64,000 nt of DNA, from assembly GCF_009739465.1 (NCBI RefSeq), contig NZ_WHOM01000050.1, positions 62,001 to 126,000 on the forward strand, in the 5' to 3' direction. Made by a program: the position numbers and the translations under genes. The first letter of the stretch is position 1; the number at the start of each line of letters is the position of its first letter. The notes beneath the pieces were generated by a model. That model searched no databases. It was not told the origin of the DNA and was given only the letters and a program-made list of their open reading frames with translations. Origin of the DNA: Streptomyces apocyni. GTDB taxonomy: Bacteria > Actinomycetota > Actinomycetes > Streptomycetales > Streptomycetaceae. Below are positions 23,635 to 32,398 of this stretch, in pieces.

Positions 23635-24895
23635 AGGCTGGGTCCGCGTCACCGACGGGCAGGTGACCGACTGGGGCAGCGGTACGCCCCCGGCCGACGG
23701 TGAGCCGCGGGAGCGGCACGGCGCGCTGCTGCCCGGACTCGTCGACGGCTGCGCCCACGTCACCGGCTACTTCAACCGGATGATCGACGGCGACGCGCTC
23801 GCTCCGCACCGGGCCTGCCTCGCGCTGGCCGCCGAAGCGGGCGTCACCGTCGTGCTCGGCGTGGGTGGGCACACCGAGCCGTACGCCGCCCTGGCCGAGC
23901 TCGCCGTACCCGGCGACCCGCTGTTGCTGTGGACGGGCCCCGTACTCGACGGGCCCCCGGCGGCCACCACCGCCACCCGGCTGGTCCGCGACACGCGCTC
24001 CGCGCACCGGGCGGTCGCCGCGGTGGCGGCCGACGGCGCCCGGCTCGTACGGACGGGTCCTTCGCTGGCGCCGGAGCGGCTCGCCGACGTCGTGGCGGCG
24101 GCGCGGGAGCACGGGATGCGGGTCCTGCACCAGCCCGGGCTGACCGGGGCCGTCGAGGCGGCGAAGGCGGGCGTGCACGTCGTCCAGGACCTGCCGCGCT
24201 GCCTGCTGCCTGCGGAGCCCGGAGCATCCGGCGCGTCTGGCGCGCGGGGGGCCGCCGCGGTCGTACGGGCCTTCGCCGATCCCGCCGTACGGCATACGGC
24301 GGCCGAGCGGCTGCGCGCCCTGGCCGGGCAGGGGGACACGGCACTCGTCCCGCTGCTGCACTCCTGGCGGCGGTCGGCGCTGCTGGACGAGGCGGTGGCC
24401 GAGCCGCGTCTTGACCGCCTGGTGCCGATGGCGCCGTTCCATCAGTACCTGCTCGACATGCGCGGCCCCGGGCTGGTCTTCGGCCGTAAGTACGCCCGTG
24501 AGCACTTCGGCTTCGAGCAGCTCAAGGGCCCGGCGCGCAAGGAGTTCGACGCGGGCTGGGCGTTCCTGCTGGAGGCCCTGGCCACCGCTCACGCGAGCGG
24601 CGTACCGCTGGTGGCGGGCAGTGACGCGCTGGGCCTCGCGCTGGTCCCCGGCTACGGGCTGTACGACGAACTCGCCTGGTGGGAACAGGCCGGGCTGCCC
24701 CGGCGGACCGTGCTGGCGGCGGCCACGGGCGGCACCCTGGCGGCGCTGACCGGCACCTGGGCGCCCTGGGCGAGCGGCCTGCTCGCACTGTCCGGCGACC
24801 CGGACGCGCTGCCCGGGCCTGCGGCGCTGCCAGCGGCCTGCCGGGTCCTCGTACCGACGCCGCGGCTGAACAGCCCTCAGGAGGCCCGTACATGA
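23576..24895 (+). CDS. Amidohydrolase-superfamily protein with altered metal-binding motif
   Basis: This 439-residue protein has the amidohydrolase layout: a small N-terminal beta-sandwich, the entry strand LLPGLVDGCAHVTGYF, a TIM-barrel with GMRVLHQPGL, and VAGSDALGLAL near the end. In most members the first motif is DxHxH; here it reads DGCAH, so the first His is replaced by Cys. The His in VLHQ and the Asp in GSDA are present. The protein may use an unusual metal ligand or be non-catalytic. Amidohydrolase-like proteins occur in some TOMM clusters, where trimming or a tailoring reaction has been proposed. ATG 23576 follows AAGGAGG; it overlaps the next gene by ATGA. Confidence 0.75.
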   Translation: MTVTVHTAPLLCDGRQWRAEGWVRVTDGQVTDWGSGTPPADGEPRERHGALLPGLVDGCAHVTGYFNRMIDGDALAPHRACLALAAEAGVTVVLGVGGHTEPYAALAELAVPGDPLLLWTGPVLDGPPAATTATRLVRDTRSAHRAVAAVAADGARLVRTGPSLAPERLADVVAAAREHGMRVLHQPGLTGAVEAAKAGVHVVQDLPRCLLPAEPGASGASGARGAAAVVRAFADPAVRHTAAERLRALAGQGDTALVPLLHSWRRSALLDEAVAEPRLDRLVPMAPFHQYLLDMRGPGLVFGRKYAREHFGFEQLKGPARKEFDAGWAFLLEALATAHASGVPLVAGSDALGLALVPGYGLYDELAWWEQAGLPRRTVLAAATGGTLAALTGTWAPWASGLLALSGDPDALPGPAALPAACRVLVPTPRLNSPQEART

Positions 24896-25992
24896 CGGCG
24901 AACACGCACCCGAACGCGAACACGCATCCGCCCACGAACATGCAGGCGCAGGCGCACACGAACGAGGAGGTGAACGCGGAGGTGAACGTGAACCAACCCG
25001 CCCGCCCGGCAGCCCCGGTCGTGCTGGAAGCCGTGGACCTACGGAAGAGTTACGGCGACCAGCGCGTGCTCGACGGCGTGTCCATCCGCGTCCACGAAGG
25101 CGAGATCATCGGCCTGGTGGGGCCCAACGGCGCGGGAAAGACCACGTTCCTGGAGTGCGTCGAGGGCATCCGCCGCCCCGACGCGGGCACGGTCTCCGTC
25201 GCGGGACTGACCAGGTCGGCGGGGCCCGCCGCGTACCACCTGGCCTTCGGCGCCCAGCTCCAGGAATCCAGCCTGGCCGAACGGCTCCGCGTGGCTGAGG
25301 CGATGGAGCTGTTCGCGGGCTTCTACGACGACCCGTGGGACATCGACGACCTGCTGCGGCGCATCGGCCTGACCGACCGCCGCAGGGTCTTCTACCGGCA
25401 TCTGTCCGGCGGCCAGAAGCGCCGCCTCACGCTGGCCCTGGCCCTGCTCGGCAGGCCGCCCGTGCTGCTGCTCGACGAGCCGACGACCGGCCTCGACCCG
25501 CACGCCCGGCTGGAGATGTGGGGCGTACTGGAGCAGCTGACCGGCACCCGCACCGCCGTCCTGCTCGCCACCCACGATCTGCACGAGGCCCAGAGCCGCT
25601 GCCACCGCGTGTACGTGCTCGACGGTGGCCGGATCGCCGCTGAGGGACCGGTCGGGGAACTGCTCGGCGCGGCGGGTCTCACCACCCGCCTCCGGCTCCC
25701 GAACCGGCCGTGGACCGACGCGCTGCTGCGCGCCGTACCCGGCTGGACCACCTCCCGCGTGGTGGCCGGTACGCACTACGCGTACGGCGAGGACGGCTTC
25801 GCCGAGAAGGCCCTGGCGGCTCTGCGCGCCCACCTCGCCGGGGGGCCGGGCGACGAAGGCCAGCCCGAAGCGGCGGACCTCCAGCAGGTGTTGGCCGCCG
25901 CCGCCACCGGCCCCACGGACCTTGAGGACCTCTATCTGACGAGGACGGGAACGCCCTATGAGTCGCCCGACACGCCCAACATCCGTGACTGA
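24892..25992 (+). CDS. ABC transporter ATP-binding protein of the LAP exporter
   Basis: This 366-residue ATPase carries a low-complexity N-terminal tail (TANTHPNANTHPPTNMQAQA) before the nucleotide-binding domain starting VLEAVDLRKSYGDQRVLDGV. Walker A is GPNGAGKTT, the signature HLSGGQKRRL, Walker B VLLLDEPTTGLDP, and the switch His is in LATHDLHEA. It is of the drug-exporter (CcmA/DrrA) class and must pair with the permease that overlaps it by 35 nt. SagG in streptolysin S operons holds the same position. Export of the mature peptide, and perhaps self-protection, is inferred. Confidence 0.9.
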   Translation: MTANTHPNANTHPPTNMQAQAHTNEEVNAEVNVNQPARPAAPVVLEAVDLRKSYGDQRVLDGVSIRVHEGEIIGLVGPNGAGKTTFLECVEGIRRPDAGTVSVAGLTRSAGPAAYHLAFGAQLQESSLAERLRVAEAMELFAGFYDDPWDIDDLLRRIGLTDRRRVFYRHLSGGQKRRLTLALALLGRPPVLLLDEPTTGLDPHARLEMWGVLEQLTGTRTAVLLATHDLHEAQSRCHRVYVLDGGRIAAEGPVGELLGAAGLTTRLRLPNRPWTDALLRAVPGWTTSRVVAGTHYAYGEDGFAEKALAALRAHLAGGPGDEGQPEAADLQQVLAAAATGPTDLEDLYLTRTGTPYESPDTPNIRD

Positions 25993-26806
25993 ACCCGTGA
26001 CTGAACCCCCGACCGGCCCTCTGGCCAGCCCCCCGACACCCCTCACCCCCGCGGCCCGCCGCTCCCCGCGCGGTCTCGGCAAGCTGTGCCGTGTCGAGCT
26101 GCTGCTGTTCCTGCGCGAACCGGCCGCCGTTTTCTTCACGTTGGTCTTCCCGATGGCCATGCTGCTGTTCCTCGGTGTGGCGTACGGGACGGAGGGCAAT
26201 GACGGCGTCCGCTATATCGACGAGTACGTGGCGCACATCGTCGTGACCATCGCCATCAACCTCGGCGTACTCGGCGTCGCCATCAACATCGCCGAGTGCC
26301 GGGCCAGCGGGGTGCTGCGCCGGTACCGGCTGGCGCCCGTGCCCATGTGGTGGTTCTGGTTCTCCCAGGTAGTCGTGGGTCTGCTGATGTTCGTGCTGGC
26401 GGTGGGCGCGCTGCTGGCCGTGGTCGGCGTGGCGTACGGGGTGCTGCTGGCCTCGCCCGCTCCGTTCGCGCTGGCCGTGCTGGTGGGCCTCACCTTCACG
26501 TTCGCCGTCGGGGTGTTGCTCGGCAGCCTGGATCTGCCCGCCCGTAGCGTCCAGATCACGGGGACGGGCCTGTTCTTCCTGCTGTTCCTGGGGTCGGGGG
26601 CGGCGATTCCGCGCGACTCGTTCCCCGGCTGGCTGGAGACGTTGACCGCGTTCAACCCGATGAGCCCGGTCATCGACGCGTCCGTGAGCGCGTATCTGGG
26701 GCGCTCCATGGTCGGCGAACTATGGGAGCTGGCCTTGGTGTTGGTCGCCGCCGGGGCTCTCGTGGTGATTGCCCGTTCGAAGTCCACCTGGGAGGGAAAC
26801 CGATGA
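25958..26806 (+). CDS. ABC-2 type permease of the LAP exporter
   Basis: This 282-residue membrane protein has a Pro/Thr-rich N-terminal tail and then six predicted membrane spans in the ABC-2 arrangement (VELLLFLREPAAVFFTLVFP at the first, FNPMSPVIDASVSAYLGRS before the last). It starts inside the ATPase gene and overlaps the YcaO gene by ATGA, which keeps exporter and modification enzymes in one translationally coupled unit. It is the membrane half of the exporter for the modified peptide, comparable to SagH/SagI. Confidence 0.88.
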   Translation: MSRPTRPTSVTEPVTEPPTGPLASPPTPLTPAARRSPRGLGKLCRVELLLFLREPAAVFFTLVFPMAMLLFLGVAYGTEGNDGVRYIDEYVAHIVVTIAINLGVLGVAINIAECRASGVLRRYRLAPVPMWWFWFSQVVVGLLMFVLAVGALLAVVGVAYGVLLASPAPFALAVLVGLTFTFAVGVLLGSLDLPARSVQITGTGLFFLLFLGSGAAIPRDSFPGWLETLTAFNPMSPVIDASVSAYLGRSMVGELWELALVLVAAGALVVIARSKSTWEGNR

Positions 26807-28272
26807 GCACACGCACACTGCGCGGTGAATGGATCAACCACCGGGACCGGTTGCTGAAACCGTCCCTGAACGACACCGAGTTCGGCGCCATCCAGGAGGT
26901 GCTGGACTACTACCACCCGCACGGACCACTGCGCACGTTCACCACGTACTTCCGCTCGGGCCTCGGCAAGCCCATGTACGTCGCCCACGGCCAGTACTTC
27001 GACCTCGACCACGCGATGGGCCGCCTGCTGGGCCTGCCGGGCCTCAACACCGGCTTCGGGGGCCAGGTGTACGGGGGTGGAAAGGGCCACGACCTGTTCG
27101 GCACCACGGCGTCGTCGGTGGGGGAGGCGGTGGAGCGGGTGCTCGGCTCGCTGGCCTACCTCACCCACATGGACCGGATCCTGCACGGCTCGTACCGCAC
27201 CCTCGCGGGCAAGGGCGTGCCCTGCCTGCACCCGGACGAGTTCCCGGTCTTCGCGCCCGAGCAGCTGGCGGACGACCCGCTGTACGAGCCCTGGACGGAG
27301 GACTCGGAGCTGGGCTGGATCGCGGGCCGCCGCCTGCGCTCCGGGGAGGAGGTGTACGTACCCGCCCAGCTCGTGATGCTGTTCTATCTGCACGGCCCGG
27401 ACGAGCCGATGGTCGGACTGGCCCCCAGCGGCGGCCTGGCCAGCCACATCAGCCGCCGTGACGCCCTGCTGCACGGGGTGCTGGAGCTGTTCGAGCGGGA
27501 CGCGGTGAACCTCCGCTGGTACGGGGGTGTGCCGCTGGACCGTGTCGTCATCGACCGTCCGGTACGGAACCGGGCGCTGCGGCGGCTGCTTGACACGATC
27601 GGCGAACAGCCCGGCGACATCGGCTTCTACCTCCACAACCTCGATCTGCACGACTACCCGGTGCTCACCGCGGTCGAGCGCGACACCTGGCTGCGCCGCT
27701 ACAGCTACTTCGCGGGTGGCGGCGTGTCGGACGACGCCGAGGAGGCGATGCTGTCGGCGCTGACGGAGTACGCCCAGGCGGAGCGGAGCCTGCGGATCTC
27801 GCTGGCGACGCCGGACTGGGAGTTCACGGAGGCGTTCGGCCGTCAGTTCGCCATCGGCAAGGACGCCACCGCCGCCGACTTCACCAACTACATCCAGGTC
27901 ATCCCGTACTACGGCTTCGAGGAGAACCGCGACCGGGTCTCCTGGTTCTACGACGGCGGCAAGGAGATCCCGCTCTCGGAACTGCCCCAGCGGGGGACCG
28001 GGCCGGAGGCGGACCCGGACCGGCGCTGGGACCGGCTGATGGGGCTGCTGGCGGAGCGGGGCTGGGACCCGATCACCTTCGACTTCTCGCTGCCCCAGTT
28101 CCGGCACACCAGCCTGATGAAGGTGGTGATGCCGGAACTGAGCCCGCCGTACCCGCCGCAGGCACCGGGTCTGGGGAACCCGCGGTACGGCACGGTGCCG
28201 TACGAGTCGGGACACCGCGAACGGCCCCTGGGCTTCGGTGACCTGAACGTGAACCCGCTGCCTTACCCGTAA
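26803..28272 (+). CDS. YcaO-domain cyclodehydratase (SagD-like)
   Basis: This 489-residue YcaO protein uses ATP to phosphorylate amide backbones of the precursor and drive Cys/Ser/Thr cyclodehydration. Visible features are SSVGEAVERVLGSLAYLTH, LAPSGGLASHISRRDALLHG and VLELFERDAVNLRWYGG (the Glu-rich ATP/Mg site region), and the C-terminal end NVNPLPYP, matching the Pro-rich PxPxP tail typical of azoline-forming YcaO enzymes. GGAGGG precedes the ATG, and the gene overlaps the permease stop. Its own stop overlaps the end of the convergent regulator by 10 nt. This gene, with the C and B proteins, establishes the cluster as a LAP/TOMM system. Confidence 0.93.
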   Translation: MSTRTLRGEWINHRDRLLKPSLNDTEFGAIQEVLDYYHPHGPLRTFTTYFRSGLGKPMYVAHGQYFDLDHAMGRLLGLPGLNTGFGGQVYGGGKGHDLFGTTASSVGEAVERVLGSLAYLTHMDRILHGSYRTLAGKGVPCLHPDEFPVFAPEQLADDPLYEPWTEDSELGWIAGRRLRSGEEVYVPAQLVMLFYLHGPDEPMVGLAPSGGLASHISRRDALLHGVLELFERDAVNLRWYGGVPLDRVVIDRPVRNRALRRLLDTIGEQPGDIGFYLHNLDLHDYPVLTAVERDTWLRRYSYFAGGGVSDDAEEAMLSALTEYAQAERSLRISLATPDWEFTEAFGRQFAIGKDATAADFTNYIQVIPYYGFEENRDRVSWFYDGGKEIPLSELPQRGTGPEADPDRRWDRLMGLLAERGWDPITFDFSLPQFRHTSLMKVVMPELSPPYPPQAPGLGNPRYGTVPYESGHRERPLGFGDLNVNPLPYP

Positions 28273-29111
28273 CGCCCGCCCGCGCCAGCCTCCGTCGCCG
28301 TCGCCGTCGCCGTTGCCGCCTCCGCCTCCGCCTTTTCCGCCTCCGTCTGTGTCTCCTGGACGGTGCGGCCGATCAGCACCCCCAACTGCAACCGGGAGGT
28401 GGCGCCGAACCGCGCGGACACGGCGGCGACATGGCGGCGGACGGTGCGCGGGGTGACACCGACCCGGCGGGCGACGCAGTCGTCGGTGAGCCCCTGGACG
28501 AGCGCGGCGAGCACGGCGGCCTCGGTAGCGGACTCGGCGGCCTTGGAGACTGCCTGAGTGGTGCTGGCATCGGGGGCCGGGCAGTAGTGACGGGCTCGGG
28601 GCCACCACTGAGCGAGGAATCGGGTCGCGAGGCGCGCGGCGGCATCGGACTGACGGTCGACCAGCAGATAGCCGGTGTCCTCCGTCAGCCCGATGGCGAC
28701 GACCAGCGCCTCCCGGTCACTGACCGCCATCCGGACCGGGACGAGCGGCATGGCCCGTATCTCGACGCCCGGCCCGGTCGGCGCGGCGGCCGTGGCCGCG
28801 GCCGTGGTCACGGCCGCCTGGGAGTCGACGATCACCTGGTGTCTCAGGGTGGGTGCGGTGGCGGCGGCCGCCTCGTGCGGCCGGGGCGGTTCGGGCCGTA
28901 CTTCGAGCAGCTCAAGGCGGGTGGCCCGGACCACGGCGGCGAAGACCTCGTCGATACGGTCCACGGAGGCGGGCCGCAGAGCGCCGTGGTCGCCGGGCAC
29001 GGCGCTGGCACCGAGAGCTTGGGTCAGGCCGGACAGCTGGGCCACGGCTGCCCGGAGTTCGTCAAACGTGTCGGTCGTACAGGCACACATGGCATGCGTA
29101 GAACTCTCCAT
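28263..29111 (-). CDS. LuxR-type helix-turn-helix regulator, convergent with the LAP operon
   Basis: This 282-residue protein has a C-terminal LuxR helix-turn-helix (VLAALVQGLTDDCVARRVGV, then TPRTVRRHVAAVSARFGATS) and an N-terminal region of about 200 residues without a recognised sensor domain. The C-terminal tail is an Ala/Thr/Glu repeat (KAEAEAATATATATEAGAGG). ATG 29111 was chosen for the GGGGGAG before it. It is transcribed toward the YcaO gene with 10 nt overlap. Such orphan LuxR proteins often control the adjacent cluster. The alternative is that it regulates the divergent esterase. Confidence 0.82.
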   Translation of the reverse strand: MESSTHAMCACTTDTFDELRAAVAQLSGLTQALGASAVPGDHGALRPASVDRIDEVFAAVVRATRLELLEVRPEPPRPHEAAAATAPTLRHQVIVDSQAAVTTAAATAAAPTGPGVEIRAMPLVPVRMAVSDREALVVAIGLTEDTGYLLVDRQSDAAARLATRFLAQWWPRARHYCPAPDASTTQAVSKAAESATEAAVLAALVQGLTDDCVARRVGVTPRTVRRHVAAVSARFGATSRLQLGVLIGRTVQETQTEAEKAEAEAATATATATEAGAGGRYG

Positions 29112-29342
29112 GGCGCTCCCCCTAGATACGGTCCTGCCTGGTCTGGTCCTGCCTGATCTGGCGCGTTCGAGGGACACCTTGGTCAAGAGGGCCCCTGCCG
29201 CCGGATGGTGCATGACAAGGCGGCGTCCCGGCACCGCCACTTCAGGGGGGTTGACAGGTCAAGCCGGGTGTATCCAGTACCACCCACCAGTCGGAGGCTG
29301 CCCGTATCGCCGAGTGATCGCCAACTTCCTATGGTCATAGCC

Positions 29343-30974
29343 ATGTTGAAGCGAACAGCACACGCAGCCATCGCCGTCACCCTCGCCGCCGGAACCCTCG
29401 GCCTCACCTCTGCCGCGATCGCGGCAGAGAGCTCTGGCGCCAACGCCTTCGACAGGTTCGTACGGACCGACAAAGGCGTCGTACGCGGCACGGTGGCCGA
29501 CTCCACGCGCACGTTCGAAGGCATCCCGTACGCCGCCCCGCCCACGGGCAACCTCCGCTGGGCGCCCACCGCGCCCGCGAAGCGGTGGCACGGCGTCCGA
29601 AACGCCACCAAGCCGGGGTCCGCCTGCCCTCAGACCGGCCTCGTCCCGCCCGCGGGCCGCTTCTCCGACAACGAGGACTGCCTGACGGTCAACGTGACCA
29701 CCCCGCGCACGGCGGCCCGCGACGCTCACCCCCGCCCTCGCCCGGTGATGGTCTACCTGCACGGCGGCGACCACACCGAAGGCGAAGGCGCCATGCACGG
29801 CGCGGAGCGCCTCGCCGCCCAGGGGGACGTGATCGTGGTGACGGTCAACTACCGTCTAGGGGCCCTGGGTTACCTAGCCCACCCGGACCTGGAAGAGCGC
29901 GGCGAGCGCGGCGAGCGCGGCGAGTCCGGCAACTACGGCTTCCTCGACCAGCAGGCGGCCCTGCGCTGGGTACAGCGCAACGCCGCGGCCTTCGGCGGCG
30001 ACCCGGACAACGTCACCCTCTTCGGCCAGTCCGCGGGCGGCTACAGCACCTGCGCCCACCTGGTCGCCCCGTCATCGGCGGGCCTCTTCGACCGGGTCAT
30101 CACCCAGAGCGCGCCCTGTACGGCGGACATGGGCCAGCGCGACCGTACGAAGGCCCTGAAGGAGGGGACGGACGCCGCGGCCGCCATCGAAGCCAAGCCC
30201 GAGGTCGACGACTGGCGCACGGCGCTCCCCGGGGAGCTGGTGTACCCCTTCGGCCAGGGCCCGGAGTACACGCCCGTGTACGGCGGGAAGCTGCTGCCCC
30301 GTACTCCGAAGGAGGCGTTCGCCACCGGCCGCTTCAACAAGGTCCCGGTCCTTCAGGGCATCAACCGCGAAGAGGAGCGGGCGATGGTCTACGGCCAGGA
30401 ACTGTTCAAGAAGCGCAGCACCCAGAACCCGGACGCCCAGCTCGACGAGGCCGACTACCGCGACGCCCTGGAGCGGGAATTCGGCGCCGAGCAGGCGGCC
30501 GTCATCGCCGACCGCTATCCCATCACCGCGTACGACAACACCCCGGCACTGGCCCTGGCGGCCGCCCTGACCGACGGCAAATGGGCCCGCCCCACAGTCG
30601 AGACCGCCACCTCCCTGGCCACCCACACTCGCGTACACACCTACGAGTTCGCCCCCACCGAAACCCCCTGGTACGCCGACCAGGACAGCTACCCGAAGCC
30701 ATCCTGGTCACCAGGAGCGGGCCACCTCTTCGAGCTCCCGTACCTCTTCGACCTCGACGCCTGGGCGCCCCTCACTCAGGAGCAGCACAAGCTCTCCGAC
30801 GCGATGATCCACACCTGGTCGACCTTCGCCCACACCGGCAAGACGACCTGGAAGCCCAGCACCCCCACGGCCCTGAACACCCAGTCCCTGGCCTCGGGCC
30901 CGGACGGCATCCGCCCGGTCGACTTCGCCAAGACCCACGACTACGACTTCTGGAAGTCCCTGCCCCGACCCTGA
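29343..30974 (+). CDS. Secreted type-B carboxylesterase
   Basis: This 543-residue protein has a Sec signal peptide (MLKRTAHAAIAVTLAAGTLG ... SAAIAAES) and then the carboxylesterase/lipase alpha-beta hydrolase fold: TFEGIPYAAPPTGNLRW, DCLTVNVTTP, an oxyanion-hole YLHGGDHTEG, the nucleophile Ser in LFGQSAGGYST, and a C-terminal GAGHLFELPYLF that supplies the catalytic-His region. It hydrolyses esters outside the cell; the substrate is unknown. A short ERGERGERGES insert is encoded by 9-bp repeats at about 29898-29930. ATG 29343 gives the cleanest signal peptide; an in-frame ATG lies at 29331. Confidence 0.9.
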   Translation: MLKRTAHAAIAVTLAAGTLGLTSAAIAAESSGANAFDRFVRTDKGVVRGTVADSTRTFEGIPYAAPPTGNLRWAPTAPAKRWHGVRNATKPGSACPQTGLVPPAGRFSDNEDCLTVNVTTPRTAARDAHPRPRPVMVYLHGGDHTEGEGAMHGAERLAAQGDVIVVTVNYRLGALGYLAHPDLEERGERGERGESGNYGFLDQQAALRWVQRNAAAFGGDPDNVTLFGQSAGGYSTCAHLVAPSSAGLFDRVITQSAPCTADMGQRDRTKALKEGTDAAAAIEAKPEVDDWRTALPGELVYPFGQGPEYTPVYGGKLLPRTPKEAFATGRFNKVPVLQGINREEERAMVYGQELFKKRSTQNPDAQLDEADYRDALEREFGAEQAAVIADRYPITAYDNTPALALAAALTDGKWARPTVETATSLATHTRVHTYEFAPTETPWYADQDSYPKPSWSPGAGHLFELPYLFDLDAWAPLTQEQHKLSDAMIHTWSTFAHTGKTTWKPSTPTALNTQSLASGPDGIRPVDFAKTHDYDFWKSLPRP

Positions 30975-31000
30975 CCCCAGGCCGCTCTAAGCCCCAGGCC

Positions 31001-31025
31001 GCCTCCTCCCCACCCGGCAGGAGGC
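31001..31025. terminator. Possible bidirectional terminator between esterase and MFS genes
   Basis: A 7-bp inverted repeat, gcctcct (31001-31007) and aggaggc (31019-31025), with an 11-nt loop lies between the convergent stops at 30974 and 31077. It is short, so this is a modest call made mainly on position. Confidence 0.4.
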
Positions 31026-31076
31026 TCGAACAGCGGCGGACGCGCGCCTCCGGCAGGAGCCGACGACAAATGCGGG

Positions 31077-32360
31077 TCAGCGAACCGCCACAACGGGCCC
31101 CTCCTTGCGGATGGCTCGCCCAATGATCAGCTCGGTTGCGCATCCGGTGACAGACACCAGGCCTGCCAAGGCCACGCCAACCGTGCCGAAGTCCATGATG
31201 TCGGACAGCGCGCCGGCGAGCAGCGTGATGGCGATCATCATCGTGGTGCCCACGGCGTTGGTGAACGTGGTCAGGGCGACTAGTTTGTCAGGCGCCGTGT
31301 CCTGGATCATCTGGGCCTGTGACGTAATGAAGAGGAACTCGAACAGGAACAGATAGGCGAAGTAGGAGACGTAGAGACTGGACGCGCCCACAGCGTGCGG
31401 CGCCAGGCCCATCGCCACCGCAGCAGCCACGAGGATCCACAGGCTCAGCCGCCGCACCGTGCCCAGCCAGGGAAGCAGAGCGGGTACAGCGACCGCGCCG
31501 AGCAGCAACGCGGTACCGCCGATCACCTGCACGTTCATGACGCCAGGCGAGCCGAGGTCCAGCACACGGACCGGGATCACCGTGCGGGCCACGTTGTGGA
31601 ACCCTTGGAGGACCCCCACGGCGATCACGAAGTACACGACGGACAGAGCCAGTCGCTGCTGTCCCCGCAGCGCACCGCGCACCTGGGCCCATGTGCCGGG
31701 CCGACGCTCCGCTTCCGACGCACCAGCTGACACCTGCGGCAGCCAGGCATAGCAGCAAGCAGACACGGTGAAGGCGGCCGCGCTCAGGGCCCCCACCGCC
31801 AGGACCGACACGTGCTCGCCCAGCACACTGCCAAGGACGCCCCCTGCCCCACCTCCCAGGAGCATCGAGGTGTTGAACACGTACGAGGCCGGCTTCAGCA
31901 GTGGTCCGTTGAACAGCTGCCTTGTATAGACCACTCGCGCCGTCTTGGTGATGCCTTCCAGCAGGCCCCGCACCAGGAAGCAGGCAAGCAAAGGGGTGAG
32001 GAAGCTGTGGTCGGACAGAACTCCGATGGCCAGAGAGATCAGGCCGCCCCCCAGCTCACTTACCACGACGGTACGACGTAGCCGCTGCCCCTCGCAGGCG
32101 CGCCGGATAACTCCCATCAGCAGGATCGGAAGTATCCACTGGAAACCGAACACCGCTGATGCGCTGAACCCCGAATCGTTCTCGATCAGCAGTTTCGCGG
32201 AGACGGTAAGGACGAGGAAGAACGTACCCGTCGAGCTGATCAACATTGCAGCCCAGAGGAATAGGAAGTTCCGGCTCGTCAGCAAGGTGCGCCATAGCTG
32301 GCGACCGGTCTCTGTGCGCGCTGCCGAATCCTCCGCCCGTTCGGTGTGCTGCGTGTTCAA
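31077..32360 (-). CDS. MFS transporter
   Basis: This 427-residue protein has about twelve membrane spans and the major-facilitator pattern. It starts at TTG 32360 behind GAGGAGC. The first span is in NFLFLWAAMLISSTGTFFLV, and cytoplasmic loop 2-3 (RRACEGQRLRRTVVVSELGG) has the basic character of motif A. It resembles the DHA3/NRE-like efflux type rather than sugar porters. It follows the ATP-grasp and DapA-like genes on the same strand, 38 nt after the former, so it probably exports the small molecule they help make. Confidence 0.88.
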   Translation of the reverse strand: MNTQHTERAEDSAARTETGRQLWRTLLTSRNFLFLWAAMLISSTGTFFLVLTVSAKLLIENDSGFSASAVFGFQWILPILLMGVIRRACEGQRLRRTVVVSELGGGLISLAIGVLSDHSFLTPLLACFLVRGLLEGITKTARVVYTRQLFNGPLLKPASYVFNTSMLLGGGAGGVLGSVLGEHVSVLAVGALSAAAFTVSACCYAWLPQVSAGASEAERRPGTWAQVRGALRGQQRLALSVVYFVIAVGVLQGFHNVARTVIPVRVLDLGSPGVMNVQVIGGTALLLGAVAVPALLPWLGTVRRLSLWILVAAAVAMGLAPHAVGASSLYVSYFAYLFLFEFLFITSQAQMIQDTAPDKLVALTTFTNAVGTTMMIAITLLAGALSDIMDFGTVGVALAGLVSVTGCATELIIGRAIRKEGPVVAVR

Positions 32361-32398
32361 AACAGCTCCTCTTGCTCTACTGCCCCACCCCTGCGGAG

